From assembly GCF_019801175.1 (NCBI RefSeq), contig NZ_JAHVJR010000002.1, positions 248,001 through 312,000 of the forward strand: a stretch of DNA of 64,000 bases, read 5' to 3'. The notes under the pieces are model-generated. The model was not told where the DNA came from, made no database searches, and worked only from the letters and a program-made list of their open reading frames with translations. A program made the translations under genes and the position numbers. Shown here one piece after another: positions 7,911-16,044 of the stretch. Position 1 is the first letter of the stretch; each line of letters begins with the position of its first letter. Source of the stretch: Vannielia litorea (lineage in GTDB: Bacteria; Pseudomonadota; Alphaproteobacteria; Rhodobacterales; Rhodobacteraceae).

Positions 7911-9772
7911 GAGGCTTTCCGCTTCTCGTCGCGGCGCAAGCGGGCGAGAATCAAACCCAATCCAGCAGGAGTCATCCCACCTATCCGCGACGCTTGCCCT
8001 AAAGAATTCGGTCGTGCCGCATTCAGTTTCATCTTCAACTCGTTGGAGAGGCCCTCAAGGTCATTGTAGTCGAAGTCGGAAGGAATGGTGCGGTTCTCAT
8101 CACGCTCTAAAGCTGCAACGTCTTGTTCCTGCCGCGAAATATAGTTCTGATAAAGAGCGTCCCGTTCAACCTGTACGGCAATGTCATGCTCAACCAACGC
8201 CAACTCAGGCGCATATGAATGCAGTTTCTGAATCGAGGCATCCGGAAGACCAAGGGCCTCAAGACCACTACGCCGTGGGCCATCAGCGTTAACACGAAAA
8301 CCCGCCTCCGAAAGCTCCCGGGACGAAAAGCTCACTTCTCCCAAATTGCGCCGAGTCTTCTCAATCGCGTCCATTTTCACCGAAAACGCTGAGTGTCTTT
8401 GGTCACTCACGCATCCAATCTCACGCCCCATAGGAGTGAGACGCTGATCGGCGTTATCCGCGCGCAACGACAACCGGAACTCAGCGCGCGACGTGAACAT
8501 GCGGTACGGCTCAGCTATACCCTGTGTCGTCAGGTCATCAATCATTACGCCGATGTAGGACTTCGCCCGCCCGAATGTGATCGGCTCTTCGTCCGCTGCG
8601 CGTCTAGCGGCATTCAGACCGGCAACCAGCCCTTGCGCAGCAGCTTCTTCGTATCCAGTCGTCCCGTTGATCTGTCCCGCAAGGTAGAGGTTCTTAAGAG
8701 CCCGAAGCTCTAGAGACGCAGCCAACGACCGGGGATCAATATAGTCGTATTCGATGGCATAGCCTGGCTGGAGTATCTTCACATTCTCAAGTCCGGCGAT
8801 CGACCGAACATAGTCCTCCTGCACCTCTTCCGGCAGCGAAGTTGAAATACCGTTGGGATAGACCGTCGGATCGTCCAACCCCTCCGGCTCAAGGAATACC
8901 TGATGTGAGTCCTTCGCGGCGAACCTAACCACTTTATCCTCGATCGAAGGACAGTATCGCGGACCAACGCCTTCAATATGCCCGCCATACATCGCGCTGC
9001 GATGGAGGTTTTCGTTTATGATCTCGTGTGTACGAGCGTTTGTGTACGTAATCCCGCAGGAAACTTGCCGCGCCAATGGCTCCTTAGAGAGAAAAGAGAA
9101 GAGCACCGGATCGTCGTCGCCAGGCTGAGATTCAAGCTCGTCCCAGTTAATGGTACGGCCATCGAGACGCGGCGGTGTTCCGGTCTTAAGGCGCCCGAGA
9201 GGCAACTCGAGAGCGGCGAGTTGTTCCGCAAGCATCTGAGACCGATCAGCACCCATTCGACCACCGGGGAATGACTTATCACCAATGTGGATTGTGCCGC
9301 GAAGAAAAGTTCCCGTGGTCAGTACAACCGCCGCGGACCGAAGATTTGAGCCATCGCCCAAAACCACGCCTGAAACTTCACCGCTCTCTATGACCAAGCC
9401 AGCGACCTCGGCTTCGATCACGCTGAGTAGCGGCGTGCTGCTGATGGCAGCAGCCATCGCTTGTCGGTAGAGTTTCCGGTCCGCCTGAGCGCGTGGACCC
9501 TGAACCGCCGGCCCCTTCTTTCTGTTCAGAAGCCGAAACTGGATTCCGGCCGCATCAGCCACTCGCCCCATCAAACCATCGAGGGCATCGATCTCGCGAA
9601 CGAGATGCCCCTTTCCCAAACCCCCAATTGCCGGGTTGCACGACATGACCCCGAGATCACTGGATCGCAATGTGACCAAAGCCGTGCGCGCACCCATTCT
9701 AGCGGCGGCATGGGCAGCATCCGCACCGGCGTGACCACCGCCAACTACGATGACATCGAAATCATGTTTCAC
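7907..9772 (-). CDS. mnmG: tRNA uridine-5-carboxymethylaminomethyl modification enzyme MnmG (GidA)
   Basis: MnmG is the FAD-dependent partner of MnmE in forming (carboxymethyl)aminomethyl-uridine at the wobble position of tRNAs. The FAD Rossmann motif VVGGGHAGADAAHAAARMG is next to the N-terminus. The characteristic SCNPAIGGLGKGHLVREIDALDG block and the C-terminal GLSNELKMKL and ASRIGGMTPAGL regions also fit. The frame runs back to a TTG at 9799. The GTG at 9772 has GGAG eight bases upstream (9781-9784) and gives 621 residues; the GTG at 9781 is the alternative (MFHVKH...). The 5' end coincides with a parS site. Confidence 0.96.
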   Translation of the reverse strand: MKHDFDVIVVGGGHAGADAAHAAARMGARTALVTLRSSDLGVMSCNPAIGGLGKGHLVREIDALDGLMGRVADAAGIQFRLLNRKKGPAVQGPRAQADRKLYRQAMAAAISSTPLLSVIEAEVAGLVIESGEVSGVVLGDGSNLRSAAVVLTTGTFLRGTIHIGDKSFPGGRMGADRSQMLAEQLAALELPLGRLKTGTPPRLDGRTINWDELESQPGDDDPVLFSFLSKEPLARQVSCGITYTNARTHEIINENLHRSAMYGGHIEGVGPRYCPSIEDKVVRFAAKDSHQVFLEPEGLDDPTVYPNGISTSLPEEVQEDYVRSIAGLENVKILQPGYAIEYDYIDPRSLAASLELRALKNLYLAGQINGTTGYEEAAAQGLVAGLNAARRAADEEPITFGRAKSYIGVMIDDLTTQGIAEPYRMFTSRAEFRLSLRADNADQRLTPMGREIGCVSDQRHSAFSVKMDAIEKTRRNLGEVSFSSRELSEAGFRVNADGPRRSGLEALGLPDASIQKLHSYAPELALVEHDIAVQVERDALYQNYISRQEQDVAALERDENRTIPSDFDYNDLEGLSNELKMKLNAARPNSLGQASRIGGMTPAGLGLILARLRRDEKRKAS

Positions 9773-9780
9773 GTGAAACA
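9765..9780. promoter_or_regulatory. parS centromere site (at the 5' end of mnmG)
   Basis: This is a second perfect TGTTTCACGTGAAACA palindrome, 1.9 kb from the first. It lies between the ribosome site of mnmG and its first codons, and it is the reason for the FHVKH-like N-terminus if translation starts at 9781. It is about 3.2 kb from the predicted origin. Two identical sites flanking mnmG next to parAB make a ParB loading centre very likely. Confidence 0.93.
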
Positions 9781-9783
9781 CTC

Positions 9784-11064
9784 CTACTTGCCGATACAAA
9801 AGCTTGAGAAGATTTCGCCCAGCAGGTCCTCTACACCAATTCGCCCTGTAAGGGCTTCAATGCGGCGCAATGCTGTCCGAAGTTCTTCCGCTGCCAGCTC
9901 CGCCCGCCCTGGACCAGCTTCTACCTCGATTCGAGAGGCCCGCAAAGCCGCGGCCGCATCTTCAAGAGTGGAACGATGGCGGGCCCGGGTAGCAGTTGTT
10001 AGAGCAGGGACACGGACCTCGAGCTCCCGCTCGATACGAGCGAGTAGATCGTCTACGCCTTGGCCAGTTAAACCAGATAACGGTAAGCCTTCACTAGCCT
10101 CTCCACCCAAATCCGACTTGGGACGAACAAGGATGTCTCCATCCTGAAACGCCAAACCTTCGATCTCTCCAAGAAAAATGCGAAGGTCGGCAGCGGATGC
10201 GCGTGCCTTTGCACGCTCCACACCGATCGCCTCGACGTGATCAATAGTTTCTCGCAGCCCCGCTGTGTCAAGCAGTGTAACCGGTAATCCAGCTACATCC
10301 ATTCGCACTTCGATGACATCTCGGGTCGTTCCGGCAATCTCAGAAGTAATGGCAGCATCGCGCCCCGCCAAACGATTCAGCAAGGTCGACTTGCCCGTGT
10401 TCGGTGCTCCCACGATCGCAACTTCGAACCCTTGGCGGACCCGCTCCGCCCCCTTCACTCCTTGTGCCTCGGCATCGAACTCCGAGGCAAGAATATCAAC
10501 TAACTCCAGCACCTCAGCACTTGTGTCTTCCGGAACCTCCTCATCCGCAAAGTCGATCATGGCCTCGAGAAGGGCAGCGGCACGCACCAGTCGGCTTCGC
10601 CACCCTTCCACTTTGGTACCCAATGCTCCGGCAAAAACTGCCTGTGCTGACCGTCGCTGCGCTTCAGTTTCCGCGTCTATCAGATCCGCAAGGCCTTCCA
10701 CTTGAGCCAAGTCCAACTGATCGTTCTCAAGCGCACGCTTGGTGAACTCGCCTGCCTCCGCCAATCGGATATCAGGCAGAGAAACCAACTCCGTAATCAG
10801 CGCCCTAACCACTGCAACCGAACCGTGAGTTTGCAGCTCAACAACCGCTTCCCCGGTGAAACTGGCTCCAGACTCAAAAACGAGCACCACTGCCGTATCG
10901 AGGATTCCATCTGAGCTCCGCAAGGGCATCAACGTTGCGCGTCGCGGCTCGGGAGCACGTCCAGCCAGATGCTGAAGCGCCGCAATTGCAGAAGGGCCCG
11001 AGATACGAATTACCGCAACCCCCGCACGGCCGGCCGCGGTGGCTTCAGCAACAATGGTATCCAT
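9784..11064 (-). CDS. mnmE: tRNA modification GTPase MnmE (TrmE)
   Basis: MnmE is the potassium-activated GTPase that works with MnmG on wobble uridines. The N-terminal tetrahydrofolate-binding domain covers residues 1-118. A helical domain surrounds the G domain, which has G1 GAPNTGKS (219-226), the K-loop/switch I SEIAGTTRD and G3 LLDTAGLRET. The invariant C-terminal CIGK carries the catalytic cysteine (423). It is 426 residues long with ATG at 11064, and it heads the mnmE-mnmG-rsmG-parAB run, 27 bp after rho. Confidence 0.97.
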   Translation of the reverse strand: MDTIVAEATAAGRAGVAVIRISGPSAIAALQHLAGRAPEPRRATLMPLRSSDGILDTAVVLVFESGASFTGEAVVELQTHGSVAVVRALITELVSLPDIRLAEAGEFTKRALENDQLDLAQVEGLADLIDAETEAQRRSAQAVFAGALGTKVEGWRSRLVRAAALLEAMIDFADEEVPEDTSAEVLELVDILASEFDAEAQGVKGAERVRQGFEVAIVGAPNTGKSTLLNRLAGRDAAITSEIAGTTRDVIEVRMDVAGLPVTLLDTAGLRETIDHVEAIGVERAKARASAADLRIFLGEIEGLAFQDGDILVRPKSDLGGEASEGLPLSGLTGQGVDDLLARIERELEVRVPALTTATRARHRSTLEDAAAALRASRIEVEAGPGRAELAAEELRTALRRIEALTGRIGVEDLLGEIFSSFCIGK

Positions 11065-11091
11065 GTTTAACTCTTTGATTTTCCTGATGTA

Positions 11092-12363
11092 TCAGGTGTT
11101 CATGGAGTCGAAGAACTCAGCGTTGCTCTTGGTCTGCTTAAGCTTGCCTATAAGGAACTCAATCGCATCGGTGGTGCCCATAGGATTGAGAATGCGGCGA
11201 AGCACGAAGGTCTTTTGGAGGTCTTTCGAGTCGACCAGAAGATCCTCTTTCCGAGTGCCGGACTTGAGGATGTCCATCGCCGGGAACACGCGCTTGTCGG
11301 CTACTTTCCGGTCGAGAACGATTTCGGAGTTACCGGTGCCTTTGAACTCTTCAAAGATCACCTCGTCCATGCGCGAACCGGTATCGATCAGGGCCGTAGC
11401 AATGATCGTCAGCGAGCCACCTTCTTCAATATTCCGGGCAGCGCCGAAGAACCGCTTGGGGCGCTGGAGCGCGTTGGCATCCACACCACCGGTGAGCACC
11501 TTACCGGAGGAAGGAACCACCGTGTTGAAGGCACGGCCCAGGCGCGTAATCGAGTCCAGCAGGATAACCACGTCCCGCTTATGCTCCACCAGGCGCTTGG
11601 CTTTTTCGATCACCATTTCTGACACAGCCACGTGGCGAGTGGCGGGCTCGTCGAAGGTAGAGGAAATCACCTCACCCTTCACCGAGCGCTGCATGTCGGT
11701 AACCTCCTCCGGGCGCTCGTCGATCAGCAGAACAATCAGGTAGCACTCGGGGTGGTTCGTCTCGATGGAATGCGCGATGTTTTGCAGCAGCACGGTCTTA
11801 CCCGTCCGCGGCGGCGCCACGATAAGCGAGCGCTGGCCTTTGCCAATGGGCGACACCAGGTCGATGATCCGGGCAGACCGATCCTTGATGGTCGGATCGT
11901 CGATCTCCATGTTCAGCCGCTCGTCGGGGTAAAGCGGCGTCAGGTTGTCGAAGTTGATCTTGTGCCGGGCCTTCTCGGGCTCTTCGAAATTGATCTGCGT
12001 GACCTTCGTCATGCAGAAATAGTTTTCGTTGTCGCCGGGTGCCTTAATAAAGCCTTCCACGGTGTCGCCGGTGCGCAGCCCGTGCTGGCGGATCATCTCT
12101 GGCGAAACGTAGATGTCATCGGGACCGGGCAGGTAGTTGGCCTCTGGCGACCGTAGAAACCCGAAACCGTCCTGCAGCACGTCGAGAACACCATCGCCGG
12201 AAATGTCCCAGCCTTCCTCCGCGCGTTCCTTCAGGATGGCGAACATCATGTCGCCCTTGCGCATGGTGGAGGCGTTATCGATCTCCAACTCCTCAGCCAT
12301 CGACAGAAGGTCGGCAGGCGTTTTGGATTTGAGATCGTAGAGAGAGAGTTGCGGCTGGGTCAT
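11092..12363 (-). CDS. rho: Transcription termination factor Rho
   Basis: Rho is the hexameric RNA-dependent ATPase that terminates untranslated transcripts. N-terminal Rho_N (LKSKTPADLLSMAEELEI) is followed by the cold-shock-like RNA-binding domain (GFGFLRSPEANYLPGPDDIYVS). The ATPase has Walker A APPRTGKT (183-190), then LLIDERPEEVTDM and the Q-loop/R-loop region with VLTGGVDANAL. The frame is open to 12447, but the conserved start MTQPQLSLYDLKSKT is the ATG at 12363, giving 423 residues. A good promoter lies 95-123 bases upstream. Confidence 0.97.
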   Translation of the reverse strand: MTQPQLSLYDLKSKTPADLLSMAEELEIDNASTMRKGDMMFAILKERAEEGWDISGDGVLDVLQDGFGFLRSPEANYLPGPDDIYVSPEMIRQHGLRTGDTVEGFIKAPGDNENYFCMTKVTQINFEEPEKARHKINFDNLTPLYPDERLNMEIDDPTIKDRSARIIDLVSPIGKGQRSLIVAPPRTGKTVLLQNIAHSIETNHPECYLIVLLIDERPEEVTDMQRSVKGEVISSTFDEPATRHVAVSEMVIEKAKRLVEHKRDVVILLDSITRLGRAFNTVVPSSGKVLTGGVDANALQRPKRFFGAARNIEEGGSLTIIATALIDTGSRMDEVIFEEFKGTGNSEIVLDRKVADKRVFPAMDILKSGTRKEDLLVDSKDLQKTFVLRRILNPMGTTDAIEFLIGKLKQTKSNAEFFDSMNT

Positions 12364-12457
12364 GAACAGGCCTTCGCTGCGCAGACCGCAGATCTGCTGC
12401 GGGGCGCGAAATGTAGTAACTGGAGGATCCACGGCCAGAACGGCCACTTAGGACGGT

Positions 12458-12486
12458 GAGATAAGCCGCAGGCCGCTTTGAGTCAA
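12458..12486 (-). promoter_or_regulatory. Predicted sigma-70 promoter of rho
   Basis: On the minus strand TTGACT (12481-12486) is spaced 17 bases from TATCTC (12458-12463), between the hemJ stop and the rho start. This leaves an untranslated leader of roughly 85-90 nt, which is room for the known autoregulation of rho by attenuation, although no clear leader structure was identified. Confidence 0.55.
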
Positions 12487-12493
12487 GCGTACC

Positions 12494-12949
12494 TCAGAAG
12501 GGACGGACAACGACAGCGACAACGATGATGATAAGCAGAAGCGTGGGTACTTCGTTCATCATTCGATAGGTGCGGCCGGAAATGACATTGGCGCCATTGG
12601 CAAAATCCTTCCGCCGCTTTCCCAACCAGTGGTGAAACCAAGTAAGGCCCCCAACCGAGGCGAACTTCGCATAGGGCCAGATTGCCCACCAATCAATGAT
12701 CCCGGGGGTCAGCGCGAGCATGATGCCCAAGATCCAAGTCGCGATCATGGCAGGGTTCATGATGACCCGCAGCAGCTTCAGCTCCATCATTTGGAGCATC
12801 TCGTCCGAATGTACCTGCTCAACGCCCTTCTCTGCATGATGTACAAACAAGCGGGGAAGGTAGAAGATACCTGCCATCCAAGAGATGACGGCAAGAATAT
12901 GGAGCGCTTTGGTCCAAGGATAGCACCACGTAAGAAAGTCTGAGAGCAC
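12494..12949 (-). CDS. hemJ: Protoporphyrinogen IX oxidase, HemJ type
   Basis: HemJ is the integral-membrane protoporphyrinogen IX oxidase of heme (and bacteriochlorophyll) synthesis in bacteria that lack HemG and HemY oxidases. The 151-residue protein has the family opening WTKALHILAVISWMAGIFYLPRLFVHHAE with the conserved histidine. Four hydrophobic helices and the charged segment KRRKDFANG are also seen. The start is a GTG at 12949 preceded by an unusually complete Shine-Dalgarno (AGGAGGTGA). It is the last leftward gene before the predicted replication origin. Confidence 0.93.
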   Translation of the reverse strand: MLSDFLTWCYPWTKALHILAVISWMAGIFYLPRLFVHHAEKGVEQVHSDEMLQMMELKLLRVIMNPAMIATWILGIMLALTPGIIDWWAIWPYAKFASVGGLTWFHHWLGKRRKDFANGANVISGRTYRMMNEVPTLLLIIIVVAVVVRPF

Positions 12950-13336
12950 AGGTCACCTCCTCGCACCCTTCAATAATAAAATAGAATCTTAAGAAAGGTT
13001 GTTTTTGTAGTAGGGGCTGGGGATATGGGGATTACTCGGTTTTCCACAGATCCACACACAGAGAGTATCCATGCGATCGAGAACTGACTAATGAAACATT
13101 ACTCAATGATTCCAGTCATATAAGAACTCAACACATGGAGAACTCGTGGGCACACTCGGGGGCGAACCGCCACGATCATGAGTTATCCAGAACGCAAGTG
13201 AAGTGTTCTCCTCATGGGGACGAAACCTGACTCCGAGTTGACAAGTGGGTCGTCTACCACCCGGTTGCTCCCTCTCCCAAAACCGGCCACATCGGAGTCA
13301 CACCCTACACTCAGAGTCATCCCCGAGGTTATCCAC
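12950..13336. other. oriC: Predicted chromosome replication origin (oriC)
   Basis: This 387 bp stretch between hemJ and maf has no convincing gene. The segment 12971-13010 has only 9 G or C in 40 bases and could be the DNA unwinding element. DnaA-box matches to TTWTNCACA are TTTTCCACA (13040-13048) and TTATCCACA (13329-13337, perfect); weaker ones are 13048-13056 (7 of 9) and TTATCCAGA at 13183-13191 (8 of 9). Five GANTC sites (12984, 13108, 13229, 13295, 13314), the CcrM target of alphaproteobacteria, also lie here. All genes to the left run leftward as far as parB and the first four to the right run rightward, as expected for bidirectional forks. parS sites and parAB are within 8 kb. Confidence 0.8.
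13040..13056 (+). promoter_or_regulatory. DnaA box pair in oriC
   Basis: TTTTCCACA at 13040-13048 fits the relaxed DnaA consensus exactly. The adjoining AGATCCACA at 13048-13056 matches 7 of 9 positions in the same orientation. Both are close to the AT-rich tract at 12971-13010, the usual arrangement of boxes beside an unwinding element. Confidence 0.6.
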
Positions 13337-13337
13337 A
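13329..13337 (+). promoter_or_regulatory. Perfect DnaA box abutting the maf start codon
   Basis: TTATCCACA is a full match to the strong DnaA box. Its last base is the A of the maf ATG (13337), so DnaA binding here could also affect maf translation-proximal transcription. It marks the right border of the predicted origin. Confidence 0.7.
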
Positions 13338-13936
13338 TGACAACATCGCTTCTCTTGGCATCAGGGTCAGAGATCCGAGCGACCTTGCTTCGGAATGCAT
13401 GCGTACCGTTTGATATAGAAGCACCGAGAGTCGACGAGGGGGCACTGAGGGCGGGACTTGAAGCTGAAGGCGCCAAGGCCCGGGACATCGCCGATGCACT
13501 CGCAGAGATGAAAGCTGCCAAGATTGCCAGCAAGCGACCTGATCGAATGGTTCTCGGCTGTGATCAGGTGCTTGAGTTTGACGGGAATATCCTCGCCAAG
13601 CCGGGGAGCGTCGAGGAGGCAATTCGCCAACTCACCGCGATGGCAGGGCAAACACACCGGCTTCTGTCGGCGGCCGTCATCTACGAGAACGGAGCGCCAA
13701 TCTGGCGGCATGTCGGTGTCGTCCGTATGCACATGCGCCCTCTGTCGCCGGCGTACATCGAAGACTACGTTGCCCGTACCTGGGACAGCATCCGCTGGTG
13801 CGCAGGCGGCTACCAGCTCGAGCAAGAGGGTGCGCGGCTCTTTGCCCGCGTCGAGGGGGACTATTTCAATGTGCTGGGATTGCCGTTATTGGAACTGCTG
13901 AACTATCTGGCGATCAAGGGTGTGATCCCGACATGA
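13337..13936 (+). CDS. maf: Maf family nucleotide pyrophosphatase
   Basis: Maf proteins hydrolyse dTTP/UTP or modified pyrimidine nucleotides and are linked to control of septation and nucleotide pools. The N-terminal LLLASGSEIRATLL motif, the central GCDQVLEFDG with the catalytic aspartate, and SAAVIYENG are seen in 199 residues. The frame opens further upstream at 13214, but the conserved N-terminus begins at the ATG at 13337. It is the first rightward gene after the predicted origin and overlaps aroE by 4 bases (ATGA). Confidence 0.94.
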   Translation: MTTSLLLASGSEIRATLLRNACVPFDIEAPRVDEGALRAGLEAEGAKARDIADALAEMKAAKIASKRPDRMVLGCDQVLEFDGNILAKPGSVEEAIRQLTAMAGQTHRLLSAAVIYENGAPIWRHVGVVRMHMRPLSPAYIEDYVARTWDSIRWCAGGYQLEQEGARLFARVEGDYFNVLGLPLLELLNYLAIKGVIPT

Positions 13937-14766
13937 CGGAGAAGATACCGCTGGCTGGCGTGATCGGCTCGCCGATCGCCCACTCGCGTTCCCCTGCACT
14001 TCACAGGCATTGGCTCGAGGCACTTGGTCTTCTGGGCCACTACATCCCGATGGATGTCAGCCATGAGAACCTCGAAGAGGTACTGCGTGTTCTTCCCAAA
14101 ATGGGCTTCGTGGGGTGCAACATCACGATCCCACATAAGGTCGCGGCACTGAACTTGGCAGATGCTGTCAGCGACCGCGCAGCCCTGATCGGGTCTGCAA
14201 ACACGCTGATCTTTCGTGATGACGGTACGATTTATGCCGATAATACAGATGGTTACGGCTTCATAGCCAATCTGAGAGCCGGCGCCCCAGGATGGTCGCC
14301 CCAAGATGGCCCAGTGGTGATCTTCGGTGCTGGCGGAGCCTGCCGGGCCGTGCTGGCCTCTCTCATTGAAGCTGGTTGCACCGACATCCGCCTTGCCAAC
14401 CGCTCGCGGCCAAGAGCCGAAGCGCTCCGAACAGAGTTCGGACCAAAGATCACTGTTTTCGATTGGGTGCTGGCCGGTTCGATGATCGAAGGCGCTGCAC
14501 TTATCGTTAACACCACCTCCCTTGGCATGGTCGGGAAAGCGGAGTTCAAGGTACCGCTGGACGCGCTTACTCCTGACATGGTCGTAACAGACATCGTTTA
14601 CACGCCGCTTCAAACAGAGCTCCTCAAGACTGCGGCTGAAATTGGCTGCACGACGGTCGATGGGTTGGGCATGCTGATTCACCAAGGCGCCCCGGGCTTC
14701 GAACGCTGGTTTGGGCAACGACCACCCGTCACCGACAAAACCCGTGCCGCGGTGATGGGTTGGTGA
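13933..14766 (+). CDS. aroE: Shikimate dehydrogenase (NADP+)
   Basis: AroE reduces 3-dehydroshikimate to shikimate in aromatic amino acid synthesis. The shikimate-binding SRS motif (residues 18-20, GSPIAHSRSP), the catalytic lysine in NITIPHK, the NADP motif GAGGACRAV with NRSRPRAE, and the C-terminal DGLGMLIHQ are all seen. Homology fixes the start at the ATG at 13933, overlapping the maf stop, and gives 277 residues. It is coupled to maf upstream and coaE downstream. Confidence 0.97.
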   Translation: MTEKIPLAGVIGSPIAHSRSPALHRHWLEALGLLGHYIPMDVSHENLEEVLRVLPKMGFVGCNITIPHKVAALNLADAVSDRAALIGSANTLIFRDDGTIYADNTDGYGFIANLRAGAPGWSPQDGPVVIFGAGGACRAVLASLIEAGCTDIRLANRSRPRAEALRTEFGPKITVFDWVLAGSMIEGAALIVNTTSLGMVGKAEFKVPLDALTPDMVVTDIVYTPLQTELLKTAAEIGCTTVDGLGMLIHQGAPGFERWFGQRPPVTDKTRAAVMGW

Positions 14767-15359
14767 GCAGACCGTTCCGAATAGGTCTTACGGGCGGTAT
14801 CGGGATGGGCAAGTCGATGACCGCAAAGATGTTCGCAGATGCGGGCGTGGCGGTCTGGGACGCCGATGCCGCGGTACACCGCCTCTATGCCAAGAATGGC
14901 GCTGCCGTTCCAGAAATCGCAGCGTTGAGGCCAGAAGCCGTTGAAGGTGGCACGGTTTCGCGCCCGGCCCTCCGCGCTTGGATCGCCGAGGACGCAAGCG
15001 CACTAGCACAGATCGAAGCGCTGGTTCACCCTCTTGTACAACAGGATCGAGCCGACTTTGCCGAAACGACGGATGCCATTATCGTCCTCTTTGATATTCC
15101 CCTCCTCTTCGAGACTGGTGCAGACCAAGAGATGGATCTGACAGTCACCGTCTCGTGCAGCCCGGAAGAGCAACGCCGCCGCGTTCTTGAGCGTGGCAGC
15201 ATGGACGAGCAGACTCTTGAACGTATTCTGAAAGCACAGATGCCGGATGCAGAAAAACAGGCACAAGCTGATCGGGTGATCATCACTGACACAGTGGAGA
15301 ATGCGCGAGCACAAGTTGAGGCGGTTTTGGCAGAGGTCAGGAGGACAATCGATGCGTGA
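14763..15359 (+). CDS. coaE: Dephospho-CoA kinase
   Basis: CoaE phosphorylates the 3'-hydroxyl of dephospho-CoA, the last step of coenzyme A synthesis. The P-loop GGIGMGKS is at residues 11-18, and the family features VWDADAAVHRLY, VLFDIPLLFETG and CSPEEQRRRVLER follow (198 residues). I chose the GTG at 14763, which forms a GTGA overlap with the aroE stop; a TTG one codon earlier is the alternative. The last 8 bases overlap dnaQ. Confidence 0.95.
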   Translation: MSRPFRIGLTGGIGMGKSMTAKMFADAGVAVWDADAAVHRLYAKNGAAVPEIAALRPEAVEGGTVSRPALRAWIAEDASALAQIEALVHPLVQQDRADFAETTDAIIVLFDIPLLFETGADQEMDLTVTVSCSPEEQRRRVLERGSMDEQTLERILKAQMPDAEKQAQADRVIITDTVENARAQVEAVLAEVRRTIDA

Positions 15360-16044
15360 GATCGTACTCGACACAGAGACAACGGGGTTCGATCCGTTCA
15401 GCGGTGACCGCATCGTCGAGATCGGCGCCGTCGAACTCGTGGGCCATATGCCAACCGGCAACCACTATCACCAGTACATCAACCCGCAACGCGACATGCC
15501 CACCGAGGCCTTTGAAGTCCACGGGATCAGCGAGGAATTCCTCGCCGACAAGCCGCTTTTCGCCGCGATCGCTCAGGACTTCCTGGATTTCATCGGAGAC
15601 GCCAAGCTCGTCATCCACAACGCCGCCTTCGACATGAAATTCCTCAATGCCGAACTCAAATGGGTCAACAAGCCACTAATCTCCGATGACCGCGCGATCG
15701 ATACCGTGGCTATGGCGCGTCGGAAATTTCCTGGTTCTCCGGCGTCGCTCGATGCGCTCTGTCGGCGGTTCGGGATTACAACCGAGCGCGAGTTGCACGG
15801 GGCATTGCTCGACAGTCAGATCTTGGCTGATGTCTATCTTGAACTCATTGGTGGTCGCCAACCCGGCTTGGTGCTCTCTGAGGCGCGTACCCAGACCAAC
15901 ACCACCACAGTTGACACAAACTGGCGGCCTTCACCGCGGCCGCAGCCACTTCCGCCACGGCTGACCGAAAGCGAAACCGCCACGCACCAAGCCTTCGTTG
16001 AAAAGCTAGGTGACGCGGCGGTCTGGAAACGCTTCGAGAATTAG
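15352..16044 (+). CDS. dnaQ: DNA polymerase III epsilon subunit (proofreading exonuclease)
   Basis: DnaQ is the 3'-5' proofreading exonuclease of the replicative polymerase. The DEDDh catalytic motifs are Exo I LDTETTG (D7, E9), Exo II HNAAFDMKFL, and Exo III HGALLDSQILADVYLEL with its histidine and aspartate. A linker of about 50 residues ends at the C-terminus, where the polymerase-binding region would be (230 residues). The start is the ATG at 15352, with AGGAGGA 7 bases upstream, inside the end of coaE. Its 3' end overlaps the convergent secB by 4 bases. Confidence 0.96.
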   Translation: MREIVLDTETTGFDPFSGDRIVEIGAVELVGHMPTGNHYHQYINPQRDMPTEAFEVHGISEEFLADKPLFAAIAQDFLDFIGDAKLVIHNAAFDMKFLNAELKWVNKPLISDDRAIDTVAMARRKFPGSPASLDALCRRFGITTERELHGALLDSQILADVYLELIGGRQPGLVLSEARTQTNTTTVDTNWRPSPRPQPLPPRLTESETATHQAFVEKLGDAAVWKRFEN

